From: Ustulina deusta
Lineage: Eukaryota > Ascomycota > Sordariomycetes > Xylariales > Xylariaceae
Assembly: GCA_023159155.1 (NCBI GenBank)
Contig: JAJNNX010000009.1
Span: 310,001 to 374,000 of the forward strand
DNA length: 64,000 nucleotides
Direction: 5' to 3'
The number at the start of each line of letters is the position of its first letter. Position 1 is the stretch's first letter. Under the pieces are notes generated by a model that was given only the letters and a program-made list of their open reading frames with translations, had not been told where the DNA came from and did not search any database. The translations under genes and the position numbers were made by a program. This document shows positions 31,662 to 43,384 of this stretch, piece by piece.

Positions 31662-34600
31662 ATGCCGCCTCAATCTCACTCCCCACCCATAGCAAGATGC
31701 CTGCTAGTTGCTACTCTCTTCACCCTTGGTTTCTTAGCTACAGTTTCTCTCTCAGACGGCCACGCCTCTCGCTCGTTCCAGAAGCATAACTCTTCCCCAG
31801 ATGATGACGCCCCAGCGCCAGATCTTGAGAAGCGCCTCCTTGGATTGGACAGTGTGGTTGGCCTCGTGCCTAGTCTTTTAGGGAATATTGTTCCAGGAGG
31901 CATTGTCAGCTCATTGGTTGCCCAAGTCACAGCCGACATCAACACCCTACTACCCATACTTGATGACCCCGGCGCTCAGTCCCCGGATGGCGTGCCTCTT
32001 CTCACTGGCAGCCAAGCTACACTACCCCTTACTGCCCAACCCCTAACGACAGGAGCTCAACTGGGTGGGCTCGCCGACAAGCTTGGGGGTCTTCTCAACG
32101 GTGTTGTGCCAGCAGCAGCACCCAGCATCATCGCAGCAATAACCGAGCAGGCCCTCGGCGTTGTTGACTCTGTAGGAGCCGTAGCGACGGATGTCGCCTC
32201 TTTGGGTAACCAGGTTGGTAGCGGTCAGATGCAAGGTGCAGATGCCCTTGGTCAGATAGGGGGGCTACTCGGTTCTCTCGAATCGAAAGTCAACGACATA
32301 ATCAATGACGTTACATCTGATTTGGCTTCTGATCTTCCCCAACCGGTTTTGCAAGACCTGGGCCAAGTCATCGGCAGTGGGCTCGGGGATATTGTTGGAG
32401 CCGCAAATGGTCCCCTCTCTCTAGCTGTTCACCTGATCGAGCAGAATGTCTGCGGTGTCGTCACGGCCGTCGATGGCATCGTCGCTACCGTTGCCGGTCT
32501 TTGCGGAGACATACCCTCTGTGGTTGCCCAAGTCGCTTCGGAAATTGCGACTGCTCCTGTAACTAATTCGGATGCAACATTAACTAGTGACGCCTCCGCG
32601 AGTACCATATTCCCAAGTTCTCCCGCCATTACAGGAGCCCCAATACCGACTGCTGCGTCGACCTCGTCACCCCCAAACTCTAACGAGGCAGGAAACGGCG
32701 CGACTCCCCCTGTATCCGGTCAACAGTCTCCCTCTAATACTGGTTCTGGGTCTTCTTTTTCAGGTCCCCAGACATCACCAGGGCAGCCATTGACTGGTTC
32801 TTCGGCATCAGGATCTAGTGGCGGAGTAGCTTCTACGGCTATAGTGTCTTTACAATCGACCGGTGCTTCAACGCTCAATACAACTGGTAGACAATCTCCT
32901 ACAGCCGTGACCCCTTCACCATCAATGGCTGGCTCAGTGCAGCCTGGAGCAGGCGGTGCCTCAACAACAACTGCTACAGGAAGTAAGTGTAGAGGTATAA
33001 TTTTCATTGTTCTCTCGCACAGAGCTGACAACACAAAAAGCTAACGGGCTCGTCACGGTCACCGAGTATCAAACTATCATCCAGCCGTGTACCTCTGGCA
33101 TGCCACTACCCGCTACTGCGTAAGTACATTAGATCTTCTCCGAAGATTCATCTCTCTGACTTTCAGGCAGGGCTAGCCAGACAGTTACTGTAACGGCCTC
33201 TCCGCCATGCCCTACAACACCTTGTCCCGCTAGTTCCCAGGCAACCTGCCATTGTCCAAATGCTAGCCCTACTCCTCCCGGAGGTAATGGCGCCCAAGGC
33301 CCTTGCCCGGGGGCTGGTTACACATGCAACGACTGTCTTGACGGCTGGTTCTGTCCTCCCTCTCAAACACCGGCGCAACCTGCTCCTTGTGGGTTTGGTT
33401 GGCCGTGTGCCCATTGTGAAGGAGGCTGGTTTTGTGCTCCTCTCCAAACTTCTGGACCATGCGGAGGCTCTAGCGCACCCACGCCAGGAAGTTCTGCGCC
33501 AAGCCAACCGAGCCCTCCTCCCCCCGAGAAAGTCACAGGTTGGGAGTATTGCGGTTGTTGGGCAGACGACCCAAACCAGAGGGCTCTCAACACAGACACA
33601 TTCAATTTAGACCTTCTGACGAATGAAGCATGTATACAACATTGCATGATCAGGGGTTTTATCATGGCAGGTACAGAAAACGGCAGCAGATGCCTCTGCG
33701 GAAACTTTCTGAATAGTACGCAGAAGATAGACGAGAGTATGTGCTCAATGTCATGCTCTGGGGATGCCACGCAAATGTGTGGCGGTTTGAATGCACTTAG
33801 CTGCTACAGCCCTGATGGCGAACCGTATGGTTGGGCTAGTGCTGGACCTCAACTACGCGCGCCTACAAGCCCACCACCAGAAGTGGGCGCGTTGGATATT
33901 GGCGGTGTCGCCCATACCCACATAACGATACCAGCAATCGTCTTTCCTGGGGGAAATATAGATCCAGGAGATATCATCAGAAGATACGGGAAAACCACCA
34001 GCCAACCCCTAGGTGACCTGCCTCGCGGTTTCACACTCTCCTCACCTCCCAACTCACCATCGTCATCAACCCCCTTCGGTGGAGGCGGTGTGGCCCCGAG
34101 CCACGGGACATTGCCAGCAACTTCTAGTAATGGTCCTACCCCCGGTATTACAGGTAGTACGGGTGGTTCTACGGGTCCGAATGGCACACCAAGTGCGTCG
34201 AGTACCCCCAGTACGCCTGGTAATCCTAATAGTCCGGGTGCCCCAGTTACTCCAGGTAGCCCTACTCCCCAAAATACTCCAGGTACGCCCGGTAATCCTA
34301 ATAGTCCAGGTGCCCCAGTTACTCCTGGTAGCCCTACGCCCCAAAATACTCCAAGTAATCCTAATCCTCAAAATACTCCAAGTAACCCCAATGCATCAAG
34401 CACTCCAGGTACTCCTAATATTCCTGATACTCTCACTCCTGGTACTTCAGGTACTCTCAGTACTCCTAGTGCACCTAGCACGCCCAGTGCACTCAGTACC
34501 CCAGGTAGCTCTTCAGGTCCGAATGACAATGGTAGCGTTGCACCTAGCCACGGTGCTCCCCCTACTTTATCGGACAATGGAGGATCGAGTCCATCACCCT

Positions 34601-36573
34601 CAACGGGAACCACTCCGACCGGTCCAAGCGCCAGCCCGACATCTAACAACTCTGGTAGCAGCGCTATAACAACTTCGCCGAGTAACCCAAGTGCGAACAC
34701 TCCAAGCGGTCCGGCGAGTTCAAGTTCAACGCCCAACGGTGCTGGAGGAGTTGCCCCGGGTCACGGACAGGGTTCGAGCATGATTCCTCAAAGTGAGAAT
34801 CCAAGTTCCGCACCGCCAGGAGGAAATACAGTTCCACCAAGTACGACACCCGGTGGCGGTACTAGTGCGAGCATAACGCCTACTGGGCCCAGTGGTCCAG
34901 GGCAAGGGGCAACAGCACCTTCAACTAATGTGCCCGGTGGCTCAAAGTCATGTATTCCCGGAATAGATGCCAATTGTACTCCGACAGGTGGTTTTGGTGG
35001 TTCGAAATCATGTATTCCTGGCGTGGACGCCAACTGCACACCAACATCTATTAGTAGCAATGTCAGCCCTAGCTCCAGCACGATATCCCCAGGCCAGGGT
35101 CAAGGAAGTACAGCTACACCTACCAGTCCTCCAGGTGGTAGTAACCCCAGTACTACTCCGAGTCAGACGCCAGGAACTACAGTACCCCCTGGAGGGGAGA
35201 GCCCTCCGGGCTCAGCACCTCCATCTGGTAGTGGCGGCTCCACCAATAATCCATCCCCCTCGTCCCCGTTTGGCGGGGGAGGAGTGGCGCCAGGACATGG
35301 CCAACCTTCTACAACACCATCGACCAGCGGCAGTTCTATTACCTGCACACCTGGGTCTGGTGAACTAGCGTGCATTTTGTCTAGTCCTAGTGGAGGCATG
35401 CCCCCAGGCCAGAGCCAAACTAGTGCGAGTACACCCAACACCAGTTCTACTACTTGCTCTCCCGGGTCAAACGATCCAGCCTGCACCTCTCCCGTTGGCG
35501 GAGGGGGAGTAGCTCCGGGTCATGGGCAGCCTTCAACATCTTCACCAGGTGGCGTACCGAGCACTTGCACAGCCGGGTCTACAGATCCAGCCTGTACCTC
35601 ACCGATTGGCGGCGACGGTGTGACGCCTAGTCATAATCAACCCACTAGTCTCACAGGCTCTACAGGCTCAAATAGTCAAACCGGCCCGACAAGTTTGGCA
35701 AGCCAAACAAATCCATCCGGCGCCCCCTCCAGTGGTAGCACATGCGCCCCGGGATCAACAGGTCCAAATTGTGTTGTACCTGGTAATGGCGGTAGCTCCG
35801 GTCCTCCAGGAGCACCTAGTCAAGCCACTACACCCATACCAAGCTCAATAACCTCAGCTTCGACTATAGGTAGTACACCACCGAGTAACGGTGTAACCAG
35901 TGGACCGAAAGGACCGAGTTCCGGGACACCCTCTTCATCGAATGGAAGCAACAGCCTGACCACTGCCAACCAAAGCTCATCAGCGCCACCTGGTCCAAAT
36001 GAAGGTACTCAAACCAACTCTTCTCCTCTTCCAGGCTCAACCTCAACGCCGGGAGGAGCCGGTGGCGTGGCACCAGGTCAACAGAGCCCCAGTACACAAC
36101 CGGCGCAGAGCAGTGATCAGACTTCCGTGACTGCTTCAAACCCTCCCGAGGTATCAAGTGGTAGCATCAATCCAACCGTACCAGGGTCCAATGAGCCATC
36201 ATCCAACGGAGGGACATCATCGCCTAATGTTCCGGGACCATCGACACCTTTGAATCCCAACCAGGGTGGAAGTGAAGGTCCAAATCCATCATCTACCGGT
36301 CCGCAAACGTCATACACCTATCCACCCGGCATAGTCCCATATGGCGGCCCGTCACCAGCTATGACGACCATGTCATCAATGTTGGCCTGGCGTGAGCCCG
36401 ATGGGGCAATAGGAGCTCCCACCATGTTACATTCTGCGATCATACATGATGGCCCTGACTTGCTACAGGAGCTCCCAGCCTTGGATTTTGAGGAGGCCCC
36501 GACGACTGTGACAACATTCTCGAAGTCTGCGAATCCTCGATGGCAACGCATTCGCCCGGTCTATGTATGGTGA
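31662..36573 (+). CDS. large secreted WSC-domain mucin-like protein
   Basis: Three exons, 31662-32982, 33041-33119 and 33171-36573, encode 1600 residues. Introns of 58 and 51 bp restore TNGLVTVTEYQ and the following SQTVTVTASPP. Residues about 10-32 form a signal peptide. The next 280 residues are hydrophobic and glycine-rich without a known domain. A Cys-rich pair of modules (about 510-565, with CNDCLDGWFC and CAHCEGGWFC) precedes one WSC domain at about 591-676 (YCGCW ... CLCG ... CGG). WSC domains bind cell-surface glycans. The remaining 900 residues are Ser/Thr/Pro/Gly-rich, surely heavily O-glycosylated. They include two 72-bp direct repeats near 34213-34356, about seven GGVAPGHG-like motifs and six C-x-PG-x-C-type pairs. 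No C-terminal membrane or GPI signal is obvious: the end is GNPRW-type basic, so wall retention may be by other means. Confidence 0.85.
34213..34356 (+). repeat. 72-bp tandem repeat in the mucin coding region
   Basis: Two nearly identical in-frame copies start at 34213 and 34285, each encoding a unit beginning TPGNPNSPGAPVTPGSP. Shorter 18-30-bp variants follow up to about 34400. In-frame repeats of this type tend to change copy number. Confidence 0.85.
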
Positions 36574-37943
36574 GGGGAAGAAAGGAAGAAGGAGAGGGCT
36601 TGGCATTAGAGGGAGGTCAAGCCATATGGACAAGAAAAATGAAGGGATGAGGATACTTAGATAATCAAGTATACAGGGAATTTACGCGAGAAGAAGAGGA
36701 AAACAAAACAAAACAAAAAAGGGGTCACACGTTCTTTGGAATGAAAGCTTTAATAGGGTATCTATCAGCCTATGCAGTTACCAAGATCCCAATTTTCTTC
36801 GTCCCATTCCATCGAAGTACTTACCGGGAAGCTAGAGAAAATACGATATTGCTTTAAAGGAGGGGATTGATGGAAACAGATAAAGGAGTGTGTCACTTGG
36901 GTTGGAGTGCCTATATTACGATAGTAGTCTGCGGGATTGAAAGATCGCTATTCTGCGCAAATTTAGTTCTCCCTGGAAGCGTGTGTCCTAGTGATCGTGA
37001 GACGGCTCAGGGTTTGCGTGATATATTTTAGAATAACCAGATGGGCAAGTCCGGCTTTTGAGAGTATCTATCAAGTGAAGTATCCGGCTGTGCACACGTA
37101 ATAATGCTATGTTACCAGGATGACTAAAGATTGTGAAGGCGAAAAGTGTGGTAACAATGAACTGAGGTTCTGGAAAATTGGGTGCATCTTGGAATACTTC
37201 ATTAATGTACGCATGCGTTTTTTTGTTGGGCTCTTCGAAAGAATTCTTTCCCATTTCGGATGTGTTCGGGGGGTTATAAATACGGTTGTTGTTTTAGGCT
37301 CTTGGTGGTATCCTGGAGCTAGTTAAGCTCTGGTTCTCTTTGGAATACCTAAGTAAGTTGAATAGTTCGGTATTTGAGGCACATGACAAGGATCATGGTA
37401 ACGTAGTGTCAATGGTCTTTCTTAAGTCGCGATATGCAAAAGTCATGACTATCAAGAAGTTGGCATACGTAAAAGATTCGACTATGAGAGCTTTGCTTCA
37501 TTGCTGCTATGATTCCTACATTAATAATCAAATTGACGGGTTTTAGGTCCACGTAGGCACACAACGGAAAACCATGGGTTCCAAGCATGGTTATGGTGAT
37601 AGTATGTGGTGCAGGTCGTAGTTGGGCGCTGCAAAATTATATAAGAGGAGGATTGTCAAGTGATTCGTAATTTTTGTTTTGCTTCTGAGGGCCGGCGCGT
37701 CTTACACTCTAACATCATGGAGGACAAATACAAAGTGGCGAATAATAGGGAGGGAAGGGTGAGTTAGTGAGTGTCACCCTAATAATCATACAAGTTCTCT
37801 TTTTAACAACCAACAGCGAATAGCGTAGAATCCAGGGCGGGTATCTCACAACGTCGTTCATTCATCCTTTTCGGGTTTTCTCGTTTTGAGAGACAGTCAA
37901 GAAGCGTGGGTGTGGGGGAATAACCTATCTTTTTTAACCTAGA
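36574..37943. other. intergenic region between convergent genes
   Basis: This 1.4-kb stretch lies between the mucin gene (plus) and the rhodanese gene (minus), so it contains two 3' ends. Open frames here are short and without similarity that I can recognise. Confidence 0.45.
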
Positions 37944-39042
37944 CTATGTTTCCTTCGGGGGATCTTTGATGATGAGGTTGTCAGAAGGCTCAACTCGCTG
38001 TGCCCATTCACTATTTGCATACCTAAGTTAGCAAGCGCTGCAAAAAAAAGGGTATTGGTTCTCTTTAGGCTGAGGTAACTCACGTCCAGCTACCGTCGTA
38101 AACTCTACGGTTCTCTGCTGAGCCATAACCAGCCTCCTCTAGAGCAGTTTCGATAACGGCCGCAGTCACACCGGTACCGCAGCTCGAGATAATAGGTTTT
38201 GAAGGGTCAACCCCCTTCTGCTCAAAGAGTTTCCTTAGCTGGTCCTTTGGTAGGATTGTCTTGGTCGTCGGGTCTAGCACGTCGCTGAAGGGAATGTTGA
38301 TTGAGCCTGGGATGTGGCCCGATGACAACCCTTCTCTCGGCTCGGGAGCCACGCCAGTAAATCTACCGCTCGGGCGCGCATCGAGAATCTGCACTCCCTC
38401 GGCGCCCTCCTTGTTGTGATCCTCGGCAACTTCACGTACCTCCTCGTAGCTGGCGACCTTGCTCTCATCAAGCTGGGGGATTGGATACGGATTGCACTCA
38501 ATGGTATAGAGATTACCGGACTCGGTCGGGTAGCCTTCCTCAACCCATTGCTTGAAGTTGTTGAGGATGTGTACTTTGGGGTGGCCGAAGACACGAAGTG
38601 TCCAGCCAACACGTGGCGCACTGAAGATACCGAGCTCGTGGTGGTCGTAGACAACGACGGTGTCGTCCTTGCGGATGCCCAAGGCGCTCATGGCCTGGGC
38701 GAACTGCTTGGCGGTAGGGAGCATGTGCGGGTAGGGCGAGTGCTTGTCCTTGACCTTGTCGAGATCGAAGAAGCGGGCCTTGGGGATGCGCTTCTCGTGG
38801 AAGGACTCGATGCCGGAGCGGGGATCATTGGGCAGAAACCAGGAGGCACAGAGGGGGATGACGCGGGGATCGGTGCTGATGGGGGAGGGAGGACTCGTCT
38901 TGAGGGCCTCAGCAAGCTCCTTGGGCGTCACGAGATAGGACGAGAGGTCTCGACGGGCGGCCATGTTGGCGATCTGGTATTTTCGGAAGAGATGCCGAGG
39001 AAGGGCAGCTCTCGTGGAGGAGAAGATGTGGATGGCCGCCAT
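37944..39042 (-). CDS. two-domain rhodanese / thiosulfate or 3-mercaptopyruvate sulfurtransferase
   Basis: Exons 39042-38084 and 38010-37944 encode 341 residues. Two rhodanese domains follow one another: an inactive N-terminal one (about 37-190) and a C-terminal one (about 215-330) with the catalytic loop SSCGTGVTA. Such enzymes move sulfane sulfur from thiosulfate or mercaptopyruvate to acceptors; the yeast relative Tum1 feeds tRNA thiolation. The CGTGVTA loop favours mercaptopyruvate-type sulfurtransferases, where CG(S/T)GVTA is usual. Without the 73-bp intron (GTGAGT, CTAAC branch, TAG) the protein would stop after YDGSWT. With it the family ending YDGSWTEWAQR is restored. The first 30 residues are basic and hydroxylated, a likely mitochondrial presequence, with Met27 as a possible cytosolic start. 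Confidence 0.92.
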
Positions 39043-39996
39043 GGCTGGCGAGGGGTGGAGTGTCGGACAAACAAAGACGAATCAGGGTCGCGGAGGGTCT
39101 TGTTGGCGGTGTCGGTGTTGCAATGTCGGTGCTGCAATATCGCGTGCGCTGGGGCTCCGGGTTTCGGCGACTCGGCGACGCACCACGATGCAGGGGGTCC
39201 GGGACTGGACGAAGCTGGACGAAGCTGGAGACAGGCTTGGATAGCGAAGAGCAAAAGGCAAGGGGCACGGTCAAGAAAGAAATATCTCCCAGGGTGCGGG
39301 GAGTTGAAGCTAGGCACCTCGGTAGCTTCTACGTCAATCGACTGTAGCTTTCAATGGCCTCGACGTGGTCGCTGACGCTATTTTAGCCTCCCTGTGGTTA
39401 TGGTAGGAAGTGTTGGTTGGCGTAGAGTCTATAGTCCGTCTGTACAGCAGAGAGGATGGGGGAGAAATGCAGGTGACGATTTGTCGACGGTAAGCGCCTT
39501 TTCCCTTATCGTGAATTGCTTCCTGTCATTCGCCCCAAGAGCTACCTACTATCTTTATAAGTACCTACCCTGGACGTAGCACTTCTGGCTATCTATCTCG
39601 GAGCTGACCTGAGTGTAGGTACCTGCCGATCTGACAAACAGCGCCGATAAGCGGTCTGTAGGTAGGCGGCTCAAGGTGGGGTTATAGCGGTGGTACCTAC
39701 CTCTAGGTACCTATTCCGTCGCCTATGCACCTACACAGTACAGCTTCTTTTATTTAATTGCCCGGCAATTTCTTGCTTGCCACATCTCAATATTTCAACC
39801 TATAGGTATTGTATTGGAGCTTTTCAGTCTGATAAGAACCTACGACAGAGTATAACACTCAGAATGGGCACTCCTTGAAACCGCGCGACAACTTTCGAAT
39901 TTACAACTCGTGGTTATGCTAAAACCCTCACTCGCAATTCGCTCGAGCCTCTCTGATATACAGTAAGCGCGGGACTAATCGGCGAGTCGCGTGGCC
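39043..39996. other. divergent promoter region
   Basis: This 954-bp stretch lies between the rhodanese gene (minus) and APC11 (plus), so it must hold both promoters. It contains TAGGTACC-type repeats at about 39614-39715 and no convincing open frame. Confidence 0.5.
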
Positions 39997-40516
39997 ATGA
40001 AGGTCAAGATCAAGAAGTGGGATGCCGTCGCGACTTGGCGGTGGGATCTTCCCGAAGATGATGTCTGTGGTATCTGCCAGGTTCATTTTGACGGCACCTG
40101 TCCCACCTGCAAATACCCTGGCGATGACTGTAGCCTCTGTACGTTCGCGTTGTTCAGTCCCACAACATCGTTCCTGGCACAGCTAACCAACCGACCTTGT
40201 AGTGTCTGGGAAGTGTGGTCACAACTTCCACATGGTCAGTGCCTGGCTAGACTAGCCCTGCCTCCACGCAGATCACATGAACTTGAAACTGACGGCGGCA
40301 AAGCATTGTATAATGGAATGGATCAAGCAAGGCTCGGCCAAGGGGCAATGTCCCATGTGTAGACAAAGTAAGCATATTCGCCGTGTGTCTGACCTCCACT
40401 GACAGACCATCGCCCCAGAGTTCGAGTGGAACGAATCAGGTGGCGGCCAGCAGCAGCAGCAGCAGCAGCAGCCAGAGGTACATGAAGACAATGATGGACC
40501 ACTGCAGACGCTGTAG
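39997..40516 (+). CDS. apc11: anaphase-promoting complex subunit 11 (RING-H2)
   Basis: Four exons, 39997-40138, 40203-40234, 40304-40367 and 40419-40516, encode 111 residues. This is the small RING-H2 E3 subunit that, with the cullin APC2, recruits the E2 enzyme and ubiquitinates mitotic substrates. Zinc ligands are all present: C24-x2-C27, C35, C38, C45 region, then SGKCGHNFHMHC and CPMCRQ. The N-terminal MKVKIKKW and AVATWRWD are the APC11 signature that docks the cullin. Introns of 64, 69 and 51 bp were set by homology: the third must end at 40418 to give CRQKFEW rather than a frame-shifted tail. After the family's normal end the protein carries an extra tail with seven consecutive glutamines (CAG)7. 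The ATG at 39997 gives the expected start. Confidence 0.93.
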
Positions 40517-41295
40517 CTCAGAGACAGCAGCATCGCTACCTTGAATGCTAGAGGTTCTACCTTTCACTTCTAAACCATAATTATTGGCTCTTTTCGGGCG
40601 TAACAAACATTTATCGGCTGTTAACGAAGCATATATCACAAGTGCTGCCAGAGAAGACTCTAGGTGAGACTCATATTTTGTGACGCTATTTCATTTATTG
40701 AAGGCATCTTATTCCTAACTACCACTCTTAGACCAGTGTATTTGGAGGAATCAAGCATCATTCACCGTAACTGACAGCGGCTGAGTGGGAGAGCTTGACG
40801 CATTGGACTAGCTAGACCTCTACTCGAAGGTGCCGGCACTCTCGACTTAAATTATCGTACCTGTCTCCTGAACCGTGCTCTAGGGCAGGTAGCTCGAGCC
40901 AGCCTGGCTGCCTAATCCAATTTACACTTCTTTTGGCCCCCAATAAAGCGCCAATAAAGTGGGCAACTCTGGCTATAAACTGCTCTCGGCAGTGCCGTGG
41001 ATCCACATCCCGCCCGATAAGATAGAAGCTACCAGCCTGCCTAAGTACCTACCAACCTAACCTACCTATTACTCCTGCAGCTTGCTTGCAGCCGAGCTGC
41101 AGCTGTCATGCATCCCGGTGTGCATCCGTGACCATCAATCGGGTGTGAGCTTTCTACTCGCCTCATAACATAACTTTAGCTCCGCAAGATGCGTATTTCT
41201 CATTTCTCTTCTTCTCATCTCATCCCATCTCTTCCACGTCGTCGCATTCTCAAGTCACCGATGCCCATGCCTCCCATCCTTGACCTGCCCTCGAG
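40517..41295. other. intergenic region, no gene seen
   Basis: This 779-bp spacer lies between APC11 and the next plus-strand gene. It has TACCTACC/ACCTAACC short repeats at about 41045-41070 and a palindrome-rich GCAGCTTGCTTGCAGC segment at 41077-41092. No gene is seen. Confidence 0.4.
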
Positions 41296-42039
41296 ATGAT
41301 GGACCCAGCCGACAACCGGCCGTCGACGGCGGACCTCCCCCCCGACGCTCAACGTCCACGCACGCCTCCTCCCTTTGCGCCTGTCTTTACGCTCGTCAAT
41401 AATGCATCTACACGGACTACGCACCATCCTCATGTGCGGTACATATTTAGCGACGACGATCCCGACATTCTGACCCAGGCGCTTGCCGATTGCGAACACG
41501 CCGACGTCGACGAGTCGGGCTCTAGCCCTGCACCCGCCAACCGAGCCATGATCCTCGACCTGGCTCCTGATAGCGACGGCCATTATAGCGTTTCTTGGGC
41601 TTCTAGCCTCTCGCCGTCGTGGGCTGTTCTAAACGCCCAGCTCAGCCAAATCTCCCCCCCTTCGTCAGATGCAGGACACGGCAGCGGAGCCGGCGATACC
41701 GGCGCTGACAATAATAGCCGCTCGGACAGACTCATGCTGCGGATCGAAGGAATCGAAATGAGCGGCCCCGGCTCACCGTCAGAGCTGAGGCTGTCTGATG
41801 AGACGAGTCACCAGCGCTCCGGTAGTGCGAGCGGCAGTGGTAGCAGGCACCGAGAGCGAGAGCATTCCGGAGAGGCGGGCGATTACTCTAGCATGCTAGA
41901 CGATTTTGAGAAGCGTATGACGAACCTGCGAAACGTCGTCAATGCCAGCGAGGATAGACGGAAGAAAATTGACCCTCAAACAACAGGGGTGGAAGATGTG
42001 GCGCACACAGTCGCCCAGGATACAACTCCTTCAGTCTGA
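41296..42039 (+). CDS. conserved fungal hypothetical protein
   Basis: A single open frame of 247 residues, starting MMDP (Met2 at 41299 is equally possible). The N-terminal third carries PVFTLVNNASTRTTHHPHV then RYIFSDDDPDILTQAL, a segment I recognise as conserved among filamentous ascomycetes in proteins of unknown role. The middle is Ser/Gly/Asp-rich and probably disordered. A short helix rich in charged residues (SSMLDDFEKRMTNLRNVV) follows near residue 205. No catalytic motif, membrane segment or signal peptide is visible. Codon use is typical of the neighbouring genes, so it is very likely real. I cannot assign a function. Confidence 0.75.
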   Translation: MMDPADNRPSTADLPPDAQRPRTPPPFAPVFTLVNNASTRTTHHPHVRYIFSDDDPDILTQALADCEHADVDESGSSPAPANRAMILDLAPDSDGHYSVSWASSLSPSWAVLNAQLSQISPPSSDAGHGSGAGDTGADNNSRSDRLMLRIEGIEMSGPGSPSELRLSDETSHQRSGSASGSGSRHREREHSGEAGDYSSMLDDFEKRMTNLRNVVNASEDRRKKIDPQTTGVEDVAHTVAQDTTPSV

Positions 42040-43384
42040 AATCTGATATGAAAACCCAAAATCACAACAGCGAATTTACGTTTAATAAGTCATCATATTA
42101 GGATTCATCGGGTTTGCTAGAAATTACCAACTGGTTACCAACTCACCAAAGAACACAGACTTGCGCCGGACGACGACGTCGAGCAGAAGCACAGCACTGA
42201 AACTTATTCCCCATCATCCTTGGCGGGAACGGCTCATGAATACACGACACAGTATAGCAAGGTGGTCAAATACTCACACAGGCGTAATATCCCTATCATC
42301 GTCCCCTCACGGGTCCTGCCCGTGGTTGATGTGAGGATAATAAGGTACAACCGCCGGAGACAGGGAGTCGAGCGTCATCGATCTTTTTTTGTGGACTATA
42401 GTCATTAGAACATGAGATCGGCATGTACATTTTTTCCTCGTTCTTTTTCTTTTCCGAAAGAAACCGAGCGCCTATCCCACTACAGGGCACAATAGTTCTT
42501 CTTGTCTTATAATTCAAGATTTCAGAGAAACCTTATTTTGATCCTCGGATAGGGTGCGACATAGATTGATTTGCAAGGCCAGTAATTCAAAAGAGGAACG
42601 AAGCCTGCTTAGTTACCTACATACGTGAGGAAAGAGAAGACCCAATTGACTGTTATGCACGTGCGAATGGGTATTAAAGAAGCCACTGCCATTCCCGAAC
42701 CATTTGTCTCCCGAGGCAAAACTGTTGATTTTGATTACATGTGTACACCTATAATGTTGATCTAACCTGCTATCGTTGAATAAACCAATCACGGAGCACA
42801 AACAAGGCATATTCGTTGGGAAGAGGTACTAATTCCAAAATTTACCGGACGCCTTGAAGATGCATCGAACTCCCCTTCTCCTAGCAGGAAATGACAGAAG
42901 ATAAAATAAAAAGATACAAAACGAGACGAGTGCCACTCGGTGTCGGTTGTACAGGTATTGTGCAGTTGTGGTACTGATAGTGCGGGGCGAAACAAGCTAA
43001 TAATCGAACAAACGGCTCTCATTCGCACCCAACGAGTTTCGAGCAGCCCCAGCCGAATGACCAAACTTTCCTCCCTTTCCCTCGAGCGGATTCGACATCA
43101 AGTCTGAAAGCCTTATGCCACGAAAAGACGGGAGAGAAGAGCGGGTGGGAAAATCTAGATACGCTAAAGTGCCCGAGTTAAAATCTAGTTTTATAGAGAA
43201 CGAGTCTTATGAGAGGTTGCGAAGAGAACTCGAAGAGTAAGTCGGTTGGTTGATTGGTTGGTTGATTACGGGTATCATTGGAGCTAGAAAACAAGGGTTT
43301 CGCGCTGCGCGATGGTGGTCGAATTAGCATTACGAAGGATGCATGGGCATTGCGCAGAGTAACGACGGCCTTGGTGCATCGCAC
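42040..43384. other. intergenic region between convergent genes
   Basis: This 1.3-kb stretch lies between the hypothetical gene (plus) and the syntaxin gene (minus). It has a GGTTGGTTGATT repeat at about 43238-43268. No convincing coding sequence. Confidence 0.45.

Noticed and set aside
38416..39375. 319-codon plus-strand frame
   Set aside because: It is the antisense shadow of the rhodanese gene, produced by its GC-rich codons.
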